A program made the translations under genes and the position numbers. Positions 10,379 to 21,031 of a stretch of DNA of 64,000 nucleotides are shown one piece after another. The first letter of the stretch is position 1, and every line of letters starts with the position of its first letter. The DNA is taken from assembly GCA_001600455.1 (NCBI GenBank), contig BCKC01000004.1:992001-1056000 (forward strand). Reading direction: 5' to 3'. The stretch is from Endocalyx cinctus. Its lineage: Eukaryota; Ascomycota; Sordariomycetes; Amphisphaeriales; Apiosporaceae. Under the pieces are notes generated by a model. The model was not told where the DNA came from. It was given only the letters and a program-made list of their open reading frames with translations, and ran no database searches.

Positions 10379-12145
10379 ATGAGATACTCTTCCGCCTTAT
10401 TCATCGGGGCTTTGTCCCTAGCTCAGGTCTCAGTCGCAGTTGATGAGCTTCTAGTAAGACACGAGACTGCCGCCGTACTCCCCAGCGGATGGAAGTATGT
10501 GTCGGATGCCGATGACGGTACCGTCATGAACCTGAAGATAGCTTTATCTTCCGGTGATAAGCAGAAAAAGTACCTGGAAGTCGCTCGTGCCGTCAGCGAC
10601 CCGAAGAATGCGCTTTACGGCCGACATTTGAGCGCCCGCCAATTGATGAAGATGCGTCCCGACACAAGCGCGAGCGCACGCGCCGTCGAATCGTGGCTAG
10701 AATCCCACGAGGAAGTCACGTCGGTCAGCCACAAACAAGACTACGTTCATTTCACCACAACCGTCGCGGGCGCTCGCGCCCTCCTAAATGCGACATTTAG
10801 TCGGTACGCCCAGGAAGGGAGTAGTAGTGCGCCCGTACTTCGCACTCGGGCATACAGTATACCAACTTCACTGGAGCAAGAAATTGACTTCATCTTTCCG
10901 ACGACGCAATTCTTCGGCGGCGTGGATAGCACGAATAGCCAAGAACTTAAGAAGCGACAGCATATTCCACAAACGCCGACGTGCGACAACAGCGTCTGTC
11001 CGGCACAAATACAGACCCAATACGAATTTAACTACGTTCCCCCCGACGCCAACTCGGGCTCCAGACTCGGCGTCGCCGGCTTCTTGGAACAATATGCGAA
11101 CCAAGAGGATCTAGACTCGTTCATGTCTCTCTACGGGCTGCGTAATAACGGTACCACCGAGTCGTATAAGTTCTCCGTCGAGCTGATCAACAACGGTACA
11201 AACCCCCAAAACCGCAGCGTCGCCGGCCTCGAAGCCATGCTCGATTTGGATTACACCGTGCCTTTCGTGGAGCCGCTCCCGGTCACTTACCTATCTGGAG
11301 GAGGACGACCACCTACGCTGAACCACCAGGGCACCGCGGAGGTGACCACGAGGGAATCCGACAACGAACCGTACCTCGAATTCCTCGAGTATCTCCTCGC
11401 GCAGGAAGCCCCGCCGCAAGTCGTCTCGTACTCGTACTCGGACACGGAGCGGACGGTACCGATCCGGTACGCCGAGAAGGTGTGCGACCTCTTCGGACAG
11501 CTCGCGGCCCGGGGCGTTTCGTCTATCGTCGCGAGCGGCAACGGCGGTGCCGAGGGCACGCGTAGGCTGGACTGCATCGGCCCCAAGGGAACGTGGGAGT
11601 TCAACCCGACCTTCCCGGCCTCGTGCCCGTGGGTGACGGCGATCGGGGCGACGGCGGCCTGGGGAGGCGTCGCGTCCTTCAGCAACGGCGGGTTCTCCAA
11701 CTACTTCGACCGACCGGAATGGCAGGCGACCGAGGTCGGCGCCTACGTCTCGGCCATGAACGGCACCCACGAAGGGTTGTACAACAAGACCGGAAGAGGC
11801 ACGCCCGATATCGCCTTGCTGGGCGACAATTACCTCGTGATTTCCCAGAACGGGACATCCCAGAACGACGGCACCTCGGCTGCAACGCCGGTCTTCGCGT
11901 CCATGATCACGCTCATCAACGATATCCGGCTGCGCGCGGGTAAGCCCGTCTTGGGTTTCCTGAACCCGGTCTTGTACTCAGACGAAGTGCAGGCCTTGTT
12001 CACCGATATCAGCGATGGGTCTAAGTCCACGGGTTGCAGCAACTCGACTTCTTTCGAGCAAGGTTGGGAGGCCATCGCTGGTTGGGACGCCGGTACCGGG
12101 TTGGGCGTGCCGAGTTTCGCTAAGCTGAGGGAGGCGTTATCATAA
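10379..12145 (+). CDS. Sedolisin-family (S53) serine-carboxyl peptidase, tripeptidyl-peptidase-like
   Basis: An intronless 588-aa secreted preproprotease. Residues 1-20 form a signal peptide and about 30-195 an S53 prodomain (SARQLMKM, HFTTTVAGARALLNATF). The catalytic domain begins near 200. The catalytic Glu and Asp lie in GLEAMLDLDY (Glu285, Asp289) and the nucleophile in NDGTSAATP (Ser500). The calcium site is present (FTDI at 542-544 and GWDAGTGLG near 569). The oxyanion-hole position, Asp in the usual SGD motif, reads ASGNGG with Asn388. FPASCPWVTAIGAT and the FSNGGFSNYF segment are typical. It probably removes tripeptides from protein N-termini outside the cell at acidic pH, if the Asn substitution permits activity. 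It is paired with the aspartic protease across a common upstream region. Confidence 0.93.
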   Translation: MRYSSALFIGALSLAQVSVAVDELLVRHETAAVLPSGWKYVSDADDGTVMNLKIALSSGDKQKKYLEVARAVSDPKNALYGRHLSARQLMKMRPDTSASARAVESWLESHEEVTSVSHKQDYVHFTTTVAGARALLNATFSRYAQEGSSSAPVLRTRAYSIPTSLEQEIDFIFPTTQFFGGVDSTNSQELKKRQHIPQTPTCDNSVCPAQIQTQYEFNYVPPDANSGSRLGVAGFLEQYANQEDLDSFMSLYGLRNNGTTESYKFSVELINNGTNPQNRSVAGLEAMLDLDYTVPFVEPLPVTYLSGGGRPPTLNHQGTAEVTTRESDNEPYLEFLEYLLAQEAPPQVVSYSYSDTERTVPIRYAEKVCDLFGQLAARGVSSIVASGNGGAEGTRRLDCIGPKGTWEFNPTFPASCPWVTAIGATAAWGGVASFSNGGFSNYFDRPEWQATEVGAYVSAMNGTHEGLYNKTGRGTPDIALLGDNYLVISQNGTSQNDGTSAATPVFASMITLINDIRLRAGKPVLGFLNPVLYSDEVQALFTDISDGSKSTGCSNSTSFEQGWEAIAGWDAGTGLGVPSFAKLREALS

Positions 12146-13193
12146 TGGATCTTGGTGTAGGAAAAAAAAAATAAGATAAAATAATTCAATTATAACATAT
12201 AGACGAACCAGCACTTCACGGTGTATAATAATAGTATAATATAAAGCGAGCACAAAGCTGTGCGCTCACGTTGGTGTGCCAGCTATGTACTTAATAGAAA
12301 GCAATAAACGTATTATTATATAAATCTCGTCGGTGAAGGGAACTTAATGCATCGCGTCTTCAATATTCAACATAGTAAAGTGGGTAAGCGTTAAAGGCGG
12401 CCGCGCTTACGAGGTATAGAACATAATTATACCGTGCGGCAAGGAATACGACGTGACGATCATAATTGGAGGATGACTCGGAATGAAGACGAAATGATTC
12501 AGTGTGATGCTTCTTGAGATATCTGCTTATGAGTTTGGTCCTACGCTAAATGCTGACTAACGTAAGATGATGGATAGATCTTTTTACTTGTCCCGGCCGC
12601 TAGCGTATAGGGCTGAGTCGATGATATGGTACCTATTAGGTACTACACTGCAGGTACCGTAGGTACTATATTATAGGTACCGTAGGTACTACCTATAGTA
12701 ATATCCAATGGTAATATCATATATGACAGATGATAATCGGAGCTGCAACGTAGCACCGGCTGACTGGGTTTCTAGGCCGTCGTTAGTAGTTATACAGTAA
12801 GTAGTACTCTAAATCGCCAAGATCAGCTACCATCCGATCGGCTCCGCCAAATCTTATTTCGTATTATTCCGTATGGGGTTCGTATTCCAGAAATAAATCT
12901 TTTTCAGCCCCAGAATGGTGAATGTTACATCCCAGCCTAGGACATATGTTTACCGCGTGATGATGATTGCAAGTTTTTTTTTTTTTTTCCTATTTAATTC
13001 TAAACTTCGCGGCTATAAGAAGTAGAGACTTCAACCTAGAAATCGACGATACTTTCTCTAGAATCATCAGTTCACCGTTACATATTCTTCACTCATCCTG
13101 CATTCCTAAGAATTTTAATCATAATCGTAAAAATTGATCATTCTTATTAATACCAAGATCCCAATAAAAAGTAATTACCGAAAACAAAACAAA
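12146..13193. other. Intergenic region with palindromic GGTACC-type repeats
   Basis: No gene seen. At about 12629-12705 there is a cluster of GGTACC/TAGGTACT units, including two copies of GGTACCGTAGGTACT about 23 bp apart. A long T tract lies near 12975-12988. Confidence 0.5.
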
Positions 13194-13826
13194 ATGCATT
13201 TCATACCGACTATCGCGTTTGCTGGCCTTGCCGCCGCCTCTCCTCTGCTCCGCACCCGCGTCAGCACCACCGAAGGCTTCACTCTCGAGGCCCACGTAAT
13301 AGGCGCCGACCTAGAGCCCACGGTAGAGGGTCTATACCTCACCATGAACCGCATCGGCGCAGGGCTCGACCTAGCTTTAATGGCCACGATCCCCGACGCC
13401 GCCAACGCCCCCGTGTACTACCTCAACGGGACCTCGGCCGCCGACTTCACCATCGTGCACGACATCCCGTCCGTCTACCCCTTGGGGCTGGACGTGGCCG
13501 GGCCGGACGAGTTCGACACCCAGTACCCGGGCGAGCACGACCTGTCCTTCACGTCCACCGGAGGCACCCCCGGGCTCGGCATGGGACCGGGGTCGGTGAC
13601 GGGCACGGCCGAAGGCGAGTTCCTCGTCTGCAAGCGCGTCTTCACCTGGTCTACCGGACCTCAGGAAATGCTCCTGCCCCGCTTCCGCTACGCCGGCGAG
13701 GCCCTCCCCGCCGACTGCGCGGAGGTCTCGCTCGTGGCGCACTGCGCTGGCGCGTTACCCGACCTGCCCGAAGGCTCGCTATGGAACCACGACTACGCTC
13801 AGACCGTCGGATGCAACCCTTATTAA
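13194..13826 (+). CDS. Small secreted protein of unknown function
   Basis: A single-exon 210-aa protein. The ATG at 13194 is preferred to one at 13134 because it directly starts a signal peptide (MHFIPTIAFAGLAAASP). The mature part begins LLRTRVSTTEGFTLEAHV and contains the IGAGLDLALM region, one N-glycosylation site (LNGTS) and paired cysteines near the C-terminus (ADCAEVSLVAHC...TVGCNPY). The layout resembles small secreted fungal proteins grouped under DUF7907, a match I hold with low certainty. There is no catalytic motif I can identify. It lies downstream of two secreted proteases and may belong to the same secretion programme or act as an effector-type protein. Confidence 0.82.
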   Translation: MHFIPTIAFAGLAAASPLLRTRVSTTEGFTLEAHVIGADLEPTVEGLYLTMNRIGAGLDLALMATIPDAANAPVYYLNGTSAADFTIVHDIPSVYPLGLDVAGPDEFDTQYPGEHDLSFTSTGGTPGLGMGPGSVTGTAEGEFLVCKRVFTWSTGPQEMLLPRFRYAGEALPADCAEVSLVAHCAGALPDLPEGSLWNHDYAQTVGCNPY

Positions 13827-14933
13827 AATCATTCTATCTTATTTGATAATAATATGATGATGTTTCTCAAAAGAAAAGAAAAAAAGGGCGGACTGGTTTG
13901 GTTAGAGGAAAAGTCTAGAATACATAACCCTAGCTTTACGGGCAATGCTATGGATATCTTCGATGATCATTTATAAACATAGCTAGTAATTAATAATTTT
14001 AATACAAAAGTTTGACCATTGATTCGTGTGCGTCGTAGTGATGTGTGTTGATGAGTCGAAAAACTAAGTTGCAATTAGTAGCGAGAGGGGAATTTCTACA
14101 CTGGAGTTTGATAGCATGCATGGAAAAACGTAGTTCAATATGCGATCGGCATTTGAGCCCTAAAATTTGAGGGTGATCCGGTCGCGGAAGACTAGTATTT
14201 CACTCGTATGTAGAAGCTCGGCCTGCGATGGTTTGCGTATGTGGATGAGTACGTATGGTTGAGGATGAGTTGGTGTAGAAGTCGGTGGTGTGTGGGTGTC
14301 AGGGATATTAGACTGGGGTATATAAATACCAGTGTGGCTGCGACTACTCTCCTAGTAGCCCAAATAGGATAGGTTTATTTAATGAGAGGCGGAAGCCTCT
14401 CATGTGAGATTGGGAGATCAAAATCAATAAAGTTATGTATTAGGCTCTTAGGTTTATATTATACTACTGCCCTACTACTAAGCTCTAGCTACGTAACTGA
14501 GCGACACTACACTCTAACGTATCCCCAATTACTCACGATAGGCTTTAACGATGCCCAAACGGCTGTGAGGCGGTGGATAAGGGGCTGAGACGTGTACATA
14601 ACAAGTATAGTATGAATAAAGGGGGTAGAACGTCCGGATTTGAAGTTTAAGCAAGGGAAAATAAAAACAAGGAGACTTAATCCGAGAAAGGGGTTGAATA
14701 TTTGATGTAGTATATGAGTTATCAGGCAAATCCAGTAAAGAGGTTGGTAGCCTTATGAACTTGCATACTTGGGAGGTTTCAAGACGGTCATGTTTTCTAT
14801 TAACTCTATCCCTGCCCTATCACGACCTCAATCTCATTGAAGAGTCAAGTCGCCAAGTTCTCTAGCAAGATTTTCATATCATAGGCGGGCACTTTGAGTC
14901 CGAGTGAATAACGGTTGTGGGTTGTCGAATTAC
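13827..14933. other. Intergenic region holding an LTR-like segment
   Basis: No gene is supported. The LTR-like element is listed separately. Confidence 0.5.
14297..14511 (+). repeat. Possible solo LTR
   Basis: A 215-bp segment begins TGTCAGGG and ends CACTACA, the TG...CA form of a long terminal repeat. Inside, in the expected order, are a TATA box (TATATAAA at 14319-14326), a perfect 9-bp inverted repeat with a GGAA loop (14382-14403) and an AATAAA signal at 14426-14431. I find no matching target-site duplication and no second copy in the window, so this is a structural guess. Confidence 0.35.
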
Positions 14934-15822
14934 TTACTTACGATACCACATCCTCGTAACCTTGGTTCTTTTGATCTTCTTCTGTAATTGAAAAACCCCG
15001 TACAATAACGCTTCGGCCGTAGGTGGACACCCCGGGACATAAATATCCACGGGCAAGATACGGTCGACACCGCGCACGACGCTGTAGCTGTAATGATAAT
15101 AACCTCCACCATTGGCGCAGCTACCCATACTAATCACCCATTTTGGGTCGGGCATCTGGTCGTAACACTGCCTGATCGCGGACGCCATCTTGTTCGTCAA
15201 GGTACCAGCGACGATCATGACATCCGATTGACGGGGAGAAGCGCGAAATATGATCCCCAATCGATCCTGATCGTAACGTGGCATCGACGCGTGCATCATC
15301 TCGATACCGCAGCAGGCGAGGGCGAAAGTTAAGGGCCACATCGATCCATTGCGGGCCCAGGCCACTATCTGATCCAACGTCGTTCTAGGTTATGAGGATA
15401 TGATAAGTAAGTTTATAGGTAGATCTTGATTAAAAGGAGGCGACGAGGGGAGGGGTAGATATGACAGCATGGCAGCAGCGTTTATTATATGTACGCATAA
15501 ATTTACTCACAGGGTATAGTCCACCAAGCTCGTGGGCTTTGGTTCTGTAGAAAGAGCTAAAGTAGAAGATCTAGGAGTAGGACTGAACGCTGCATGTTTC
15601 GTTTTCGACTGGAATAGTGGCGTCGTGTATGTGATACCTCTTATATGCGTCGTTGACGAGAATCGAGGTATTAGACTATGTGGTATAAGTGATTTTTTGA
15701 GGCGAGAGGGGACTTTATGTTAACTCGCTTGTCAGTCAAAAACATCTACTATTACCAGTGTAAGTATTATCCATGGTGACAAAGAGTGACTTACACTTGG
15801 CCACACTTGCGGTGCTCATCAT
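14934..15822 (-). CDS. Mitochondrial complex I PSST (19.3 kDa) subunit homologue, divergent copy
   Basis: A homologue of the NDUFS7/PSST/NuoB subunit, which holds Fe-S cluster N2 and forms part of the ubiquinone pocket of complex I. Three exons are inferred: 15822-15795, 15712-15511 and 15384-14934, giving 226 aa. The first 70 residues are Arg/Lys/Ser/Thr-rich, like a mitochondrial presequence. All four N2 ligands are present: Cys101 and Cys102 ([10 protein letters not shown]), Cys166 (GSCANGGG) and Cys196 (VPGCPP). [17 protein letters not shown] and the C-terminal MWYRK are typical. Several nearly invariant residues differ: ALACCGIE in place of the usual [16 protein letters not shown], and RGVDR in place of RGCDR. 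This points to a paralogue rather than the housekeeping copy, although I cannot search the genome. It shares a 477-bp upstream region with a regulator gene. The exon 1 junction (AAAG acceptor) is the least certain. Confidence 0.85.
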
Positions 15823-16299
15823 GAGAGATTCTTCCAAATTGGACAATGACAGTGAAAATAAGGGTGAAAGTTCAAACTAGGAGGAGTTGATCCAGCGAAG
15901 GGAAATTAGAACATGGCGAATCTTCAGCATGGATCCATGGATGATTACTTGGTACATATGGGAGGCCATGAGCATCGGGATATTTACACATTCTTAACCC
16001 ACTTAAATCTGAGTAGGGACCCACTTAAGGGGAAAGTGTTCGTCGCTAAATATACGTATACCGTACGAACACTGTGTATTTGTCCTACGATGCATATGAA
16101 CTTTACAGTATTAGTTCTCTTCGGTGACTGTATTTCAGTAACGTTCTAGCCATATTCAGATTTATGTCAAAATTCCGTCCTCGGGAAAAATACACATCGA
16201 CCCATCAGCCCGTTTCGTCATGACGTTGTCCATTGATATTTCACCCCACGGTTACGACCTACATGAAAGTGCAATTGAAACAATTGGAAATCCAGGCAG
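15823..16299. promoter_or_regulatory. Shared upstream region between the PSST homologue and the regulator gene
   Basis: 477 bp separates the two divergent start codons. I see no gene here. The geometry would let the regulator control the PSST homologue, but no binding site was identified. Confidence 0.45.
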
Positions 16300-18281
16300 A
16301 TGTCCTGTCCAATTTGTCATTTGCCTTTTGCTAGCACCGCCGCAGATAATCATCTCCAGTGTCCATTTTGCCCTGCCGTGTTTGCTCGTTCGGACGCCAC
16401 GAGACGCCACGCGAAAGTCTGTCCTCACAGAGCTGGTCGCAAATTACAAGTTGTGAGACGTGGTCGCAAGCGGAAAGCATGTGATCATTGTTCGCGGGTC
16501 AGAGTACACTGTAACGCTACAAATACAAGTCGTCCCTGCGAGCGCTGCGTCTCTAAATCCCTGAATTGTACTTTTACTAGGTGCTGTACCGATCTGACTC
16601 ATCGCCAACTTGTCCCAGCGGATCATGATACCTCATCTCCAGACATCCCACAGGACGGTAGTAATCATAGTCGGGCTCCATTATCCTTTTTCCTCAATTA
16701 TACCAACCACAAGAAGGATTTTGTGACCGAAGAAGCCGTGAGCCAGGAACCGGATGGTATCCTCCTAGGACCTACCTCCGAGCCGGTGACTACATCACCG
16801 TCACAAGTCGAAACTGTGAGTAGCGAAACAGTTGAATACATCGACCCTACCATTTTACTACCATCCGGATCATTGCCTTTGGAGCTAGATGGACTATACA
16901 ATACCGAAGAGCAAAATCTTCTTGGCGTCTTTCTGTCTCCCTGGCCCCAGGAGGATCTACTTCCGACGCGACTCAGTCTCTTGGAATTGGATGTTGCCAC
17001 CCACGCGGAATCCATCGACCGGTTCAGAGACTCATTCAATTCGACTTCTTTCCGCGTCTTCTTAAGTACTTCGAACGTACGCACATTTGCATCAGTATTC
17101 TGTCGCAAGCGGCATTACCAATATCCGATCATACATTGGCCTACCTTTTCTCTCGAAAAAGCGCCTCTCCCCCTTCTGATAGTCGTTGCCCTTACGGGAG
17201 CTACTTACTCGTACCGCCCGGGGCACGGACCGGAACACATTACCGACGCCCGAAAGCTGTACCATCTCGCCGATTCTTACGTTTTTCAGCAACTAGAGAG
17301 ATTCCTCGACTGTTTACAATCTGCAGGTAATGTCGACGCTACCGAGGCCATCCAGCTTTGTCAGGCAGCTCTCCTTATGTACGGTCTAGATCTCCTTCTC
17401 GCCGGCGACTCTGCCATGCAGTACGCGGCTGTGGCCGAACGTCTACCGGCCCTGATTTCTGCCCTAAGACGACTTGACTTTGTCAGCTGCCGACACGAGA
17501 ATCATATCACTTCTAAAGAAGACTGGCGTACTTTTCTGCGTCGCGAGCAGATAATACGGCTGGTTTCCTGGACTTTTTGCGCCGATTGCTTGGCCACATT
17601 GTCCTGTAATCGACCGCCGATTTTCTCCCTGTTAGAAATGACAGGATACCTTCCGTGCGATCCAGCAATATGGGATGCAAATTCGGACGAGGCTTTCAAT
17701 TCATTGAAGTCCAAGAGGCCGCATGCCGCTTTGTTATACTACTGTTTGAAGGATCTATCTTCTAAGTTGTTGGGTGGAAACGATGGCGAGTTAAATATTG
17801 GCGAGTGGGAGAACCTACCTCTTTTCCACTTGCATGCTACCCTGTGCGGTAAGTTCCACTCTTAACATGCTTCTTCCCACCCTGTCTCTAGTCACTAATT
17901 GTCAACTACTAATCCATAATCTCGTGGTCCCATTCAGCCTTTCAGCCCATTATTTTTAACCTCCACGTTACCAGCTTCCTCCCATCTCAATCGGATAAGC
18001 TGCTACGGACGCTCAGCGCTTGGAGACGTCTATGGGAAAGAGCTGTCAACGGAATTCCGGAGCACCATCGAAAGTGGCTCGGTGTCGCGAAGAACGTACC
18101 CGGTCTCGAGTACCTGTCGAGGCGAATCATCGAGGTTGCTGTTAGTCCCGAGGCTCGTTCTTCCCAATACTTGCAAAGGGTCCCCTCTTACGGTTCGAAG
18201 GATATACATGAGTTTATACGGGATTTTACGTTAAACAAGAGTTCATTAGCTCACTCTCAGAATGCTCGTAGCCCGAGCTAA
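16300..18281 (+). CDS. C2H2-type/Zn2Cys6 hybrid fungal transcription factor
   Basis: Two exons, 16300-17848 and 17938-18281 (intron GTAAGT...TTCAG, 89 bp), encode 630 aa. A zinc finger of the Cys2-His-Cys type spans Cys21, Cys24, His37 and Cys41 (CPFCPAVFARSDATRRHAKVC is the core, at residues 21-41). A full Zn2Cys6 cluster follows at Cys61, 64, 71, 80, 83 and 90, preceded by a basic RRGRKRK segment. From about residue 240 to the end lies the helical fungal-specific transcription-factor (middle homology) region: FRVFLSTSNVRTF, YPIIHWPTF, AALLMYGLDLLL, RLVSWTFCADCLATL. Such hybrids are nuclear regulators, often found in accessory or metabolite loci. It is adjacent to and divergent from the complex I subunit homologue and upstream of oxidoreductase genes, so it may regulate them. 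Target genes are inferred only. Confidence 0.92.
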
Positions 18282-18649
18282 TTGTGACGGTAAGAAGAGG
18301 GAAGATATAAGGATATCCAGGGGAGAAATCTTTCGAAGCTAGCTTATTTAGCGTGGTTAGAGAAGACTAACCAATCGGACTTGATCATATTTGCAGGTCA
18401 TGGAACAGGCATAATTACACAATTCAGCTTGCCCTCCATTTCCTCATATCTGTATGACTCATCCCATTATCATTGTTTTAACATAGCTAGCTAGATTGAT
18501 CATTACGAAGATGACGTAGGAAACTTCTCAGTGAGGAAAATATTGTCAAGTATATAGAGTAAGTTACCTAGACAGTCACTTAGCTATGTTTCACTCATAA
18601 TCTAACGTGGTATGAACAAATTATTTACTAATAATATCTCATGTGAATC
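18282..18649. other. Intergenic region
   Basis: AT-rich; no gene seen. It does not contain the missing remainder of the neighbouring GMC relic. Confidence 0.5.
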
Positions 18650-18933
18650 AAGTGAAAAGTTGATCACGGTGCCTCCGCCCAGAGCTTTACCGTCACTGAG
18701 GCTGTGCACTCGACCAGCGGTGGTAGCAACGGGTTCACTTTGGTACAAATAGTCGAGCTCACCCCCTTGAAGAGATAGTCCGCTCAAAAAGAACTCGGTT
18801 GCCGGATTACTAGTTGCGTCAGGTCCCGCTTCTAGTAAGATGACATCCTTGCCGTCCTGACTGAGGCGTGATGCGACGACACAGCCAGCGAGGCCGCACC
18901 CACAACCACGTAATCGGCAGTCAAACTGGACAT
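18650..18933 (-). pseudogene. GMC oxidoreductase relic (N-terminal fragment)
   Basis: From an ATG at 18933 the frame reads MSSLTADYVVVGA, then shifts: near 18895 one base appears to be missing from the GGxGxxG codons, after which the other frame continues LAGCVVASRLSQDGKDVILLEAG, SGLSLQGGELDYLYQSEP and GKALGGGTVINFS. These are the first about 95 residues of a GMC flavoenzyme. Homology stops near 18650, before the rest of the FAD domain and the whole catalytic part, and I find no remainder on either side. It is a truncated, frameshifted remnant, probably of a cluster gene lost by deletion. It differs in sequence from the intact GMC gene at 24-26 kb. Confidence 0.85.
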
Positions 18934-19639
18934 AATGAGATGGTATTGAATAGTAAGAATGTGAATTTTGTCGGTTTTTTAATGGACAAGATAACAATGA
19001 AGCTGTAGAAGTAAAAAGTAAGGGAAATGTCTACAAGAATATGATGCATTGCTGATGACTCCACAAGCTGACAGGGTACCGTATGCAGTTATTGATTCTG
19101 ATGCACCAACATCATTTAACTAAATCGTAAGTTTCGCCGTGGCTGGAAAGGTTATGGACCCCTTTTCAGTTAGAGCCAGAATGATGACCCCTTGAGTCAT
19201 ATACGACGAGAATATTTCATACGATGTTGAGTTTTCCAGATGCATCATTAACTAAGTGGGCGATTGCTTAATGCAAAGCGAGGTGCATAGTCCCGATACT
19301 TAAAGAGAGTATCGAGCATCTCAAGCAGTATTTCCGACCTGACATCTTATGTATAATCGCCCACTTGAAAAATCATGTGTAGTCACATCTAATAACGGTA
19401 TCTAGATATCTCTTAAATAACCTTCAAAAACATGCTAAGTTCTAGTGACGTCATTAATAATCTCCTTTTCTCAATTTCCAATAATCCATCCCCATAAATA
19501 TTTAGGCAACATTGATAGAACGCCGAAGAGACTTTCAGGTTGATTATAGTATCATTTTGCTGTGATTAATATTCTTTCAGATCATCTTATTTATTCTCCT
19601 ATATAGCATACTAGATCTCTTCGACCTTTCTCCAAAACA
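18934..19639. other. Intergenic region
   Basis: No gene seen. It includes the promoter of the DUF3632 gene. Confidence 0.5.
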
Positions 19640-20486
19640 ATGATGGACGCTTGGTTTTCAAGCAAAATAGTGGAATTATATCTCCTTCATGAGACAACTC
19701 CGCAAGCAGCGGCTCGTTCTATTACAGCGTGTGTAGGGAAGGTCAAGAAACCGAACGAAGAGGTCGCCCCTTTGTGGGGCCTTCTAGGTGATGCCCTCCT
19801 GGAACTACCTGAAAGTCAGTTTTTGAAATACATTTCCCTTGATGAAAATCCATGGCCCGGGAAGACCATGAAATTAGAGTAACCAATGTTTTAAGACGAA
19901 AATAGAATACTTAGATGATCTAGTAGCATTGCTACGGGCCATCGAAGAACTGCCCGAGCCAAACTTTTCTACCATAAAGGAACAGGACCTACCACCCCAC
20001 GGTGCTCTGTGGCGAGGGCTCCCAGGCTTCGGCCATGATTATGCGGACGGGCATACGTGGGAAAATTGGGGATCAAAGATTGCTAGAGCAAATTCCGCCA
20101 CCGAAAAAAGGGATCTGCTAGAAAGACGAGCTAGGCAAGCTAACGTCGAGGCCCGCTTGGCTATTCTGGACATCCTCCCCATCGACTGGGGATACGAATG
20201 TCTCGCCAACGCTTTGGAGCTGACTATAACCAACGAGGGTCTGTTGGAGTCTGAGATCACGGCTGCTGCTGAATGGATCGCCGTAGCCGGAGGTCGTTTT
20301 AAAGAAGGCGTTGAGAAAGGGGAGGAATGTTGGGCGCTGGATACGCTGGAGAAAAACGGCTTGTGGTATGGTGGGAACACTATGACTTCAGATCGTTGGG
20401 ACTTTTGGCGTAGTAGGTTGGAAGAGATCCGAGATCGGTATCCAATTGTTCGCGAGAAGGCTGAAGAGGTCCTGAAATATATATGA
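19640..20486 (+). CDS. DUF3632-type fungal protein
   Basis: Two exons, 19640-19814 and 19906-20486, encode 251 aa. The intron (91 bp) uses a GTCAGT donor and an AAAATAG acceptor, with a GTAAC branch-like site. Unspliced, the region looks frameshifted, but splicing gives the smooth junction LLELPE-KYLDDLVALLRAIEELPEP. The protein is a mostly helical cytosolic type: WGLLGDALLELPE, then HGALWRGLPGFGHDYADG, ARLAILDILPIDWGYECLANALE, an acidic C-terminal half containing AAAEWIAVAGGRF, and a final WDFWRSRLEEI. This pattern matches the fungal DUF3632 family, whose function is unknown. Adjacent in-frame ATG codons at 19640 and 19643 make the exact start ambiguous. Confidence 0.8.
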
Positions 20487-21031
20487 ATCCATAAAAGAAA
20501 GATGACATGGAGTTGGACTAATACGAGCAAAGAAATTATGTATTTATATACTGAACGTACAGATCAGTTTAAATGAGATCTACAGTTATTCTACAGGTAG
20601 GCTACGAGATTTCATGTGAGATACCAACATAAATACCTATGGATCTTAAATATCGTATGAGGATATGCTACGTTGATAAACGGTTTAATACCTATTGTAC
20701 ATGTATGGTTCGCCGCTTACATTTGACTATCTGACCTATGGGTCTAATTTTATAAACGTAACCAATCAAAAGGTCAATCAATCAATTACAGATAGGTCAG
20801 TTACTTGAAAGAACACAACGATAGTCGGTCAGGTAGTCTGGCAGTTTGGCAGTCAGGTTGACTACTACTTCAGTTTAAATTATCTAGTAACGTAGGTCAA
20901 GCATTTTAATTGAATCAGAATATTAGAACCTATGTGTACATAGCTCTTCTTTTATTATACAACAATTTTCTCTCTACTTCTTCAATCATGAATAAATTTC
21001 CTTAGATTTAATTTTATCCTGCCTCTATTCA
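20487..21031. other. Convergent intergenic region
   Basis: AT-rich 3' flanks of two convergent genes. A short run of CAG/CAGTTTGG-like repeats lies near 20830-20860. No gene seen. Confidence 0.5.

Noticed and set aside
11287..11770. Long antisense frames opposite the sedolisin
   Set aside because: Arg/Gly-biased shadows of the real coding strand.
19815..19905. Apparent frameshift inside the DUF3632 gene
   Set aside because: A 91-bp intron (GTCAGT...AATAG) restores the frame and gives a smooth helix across the junction.
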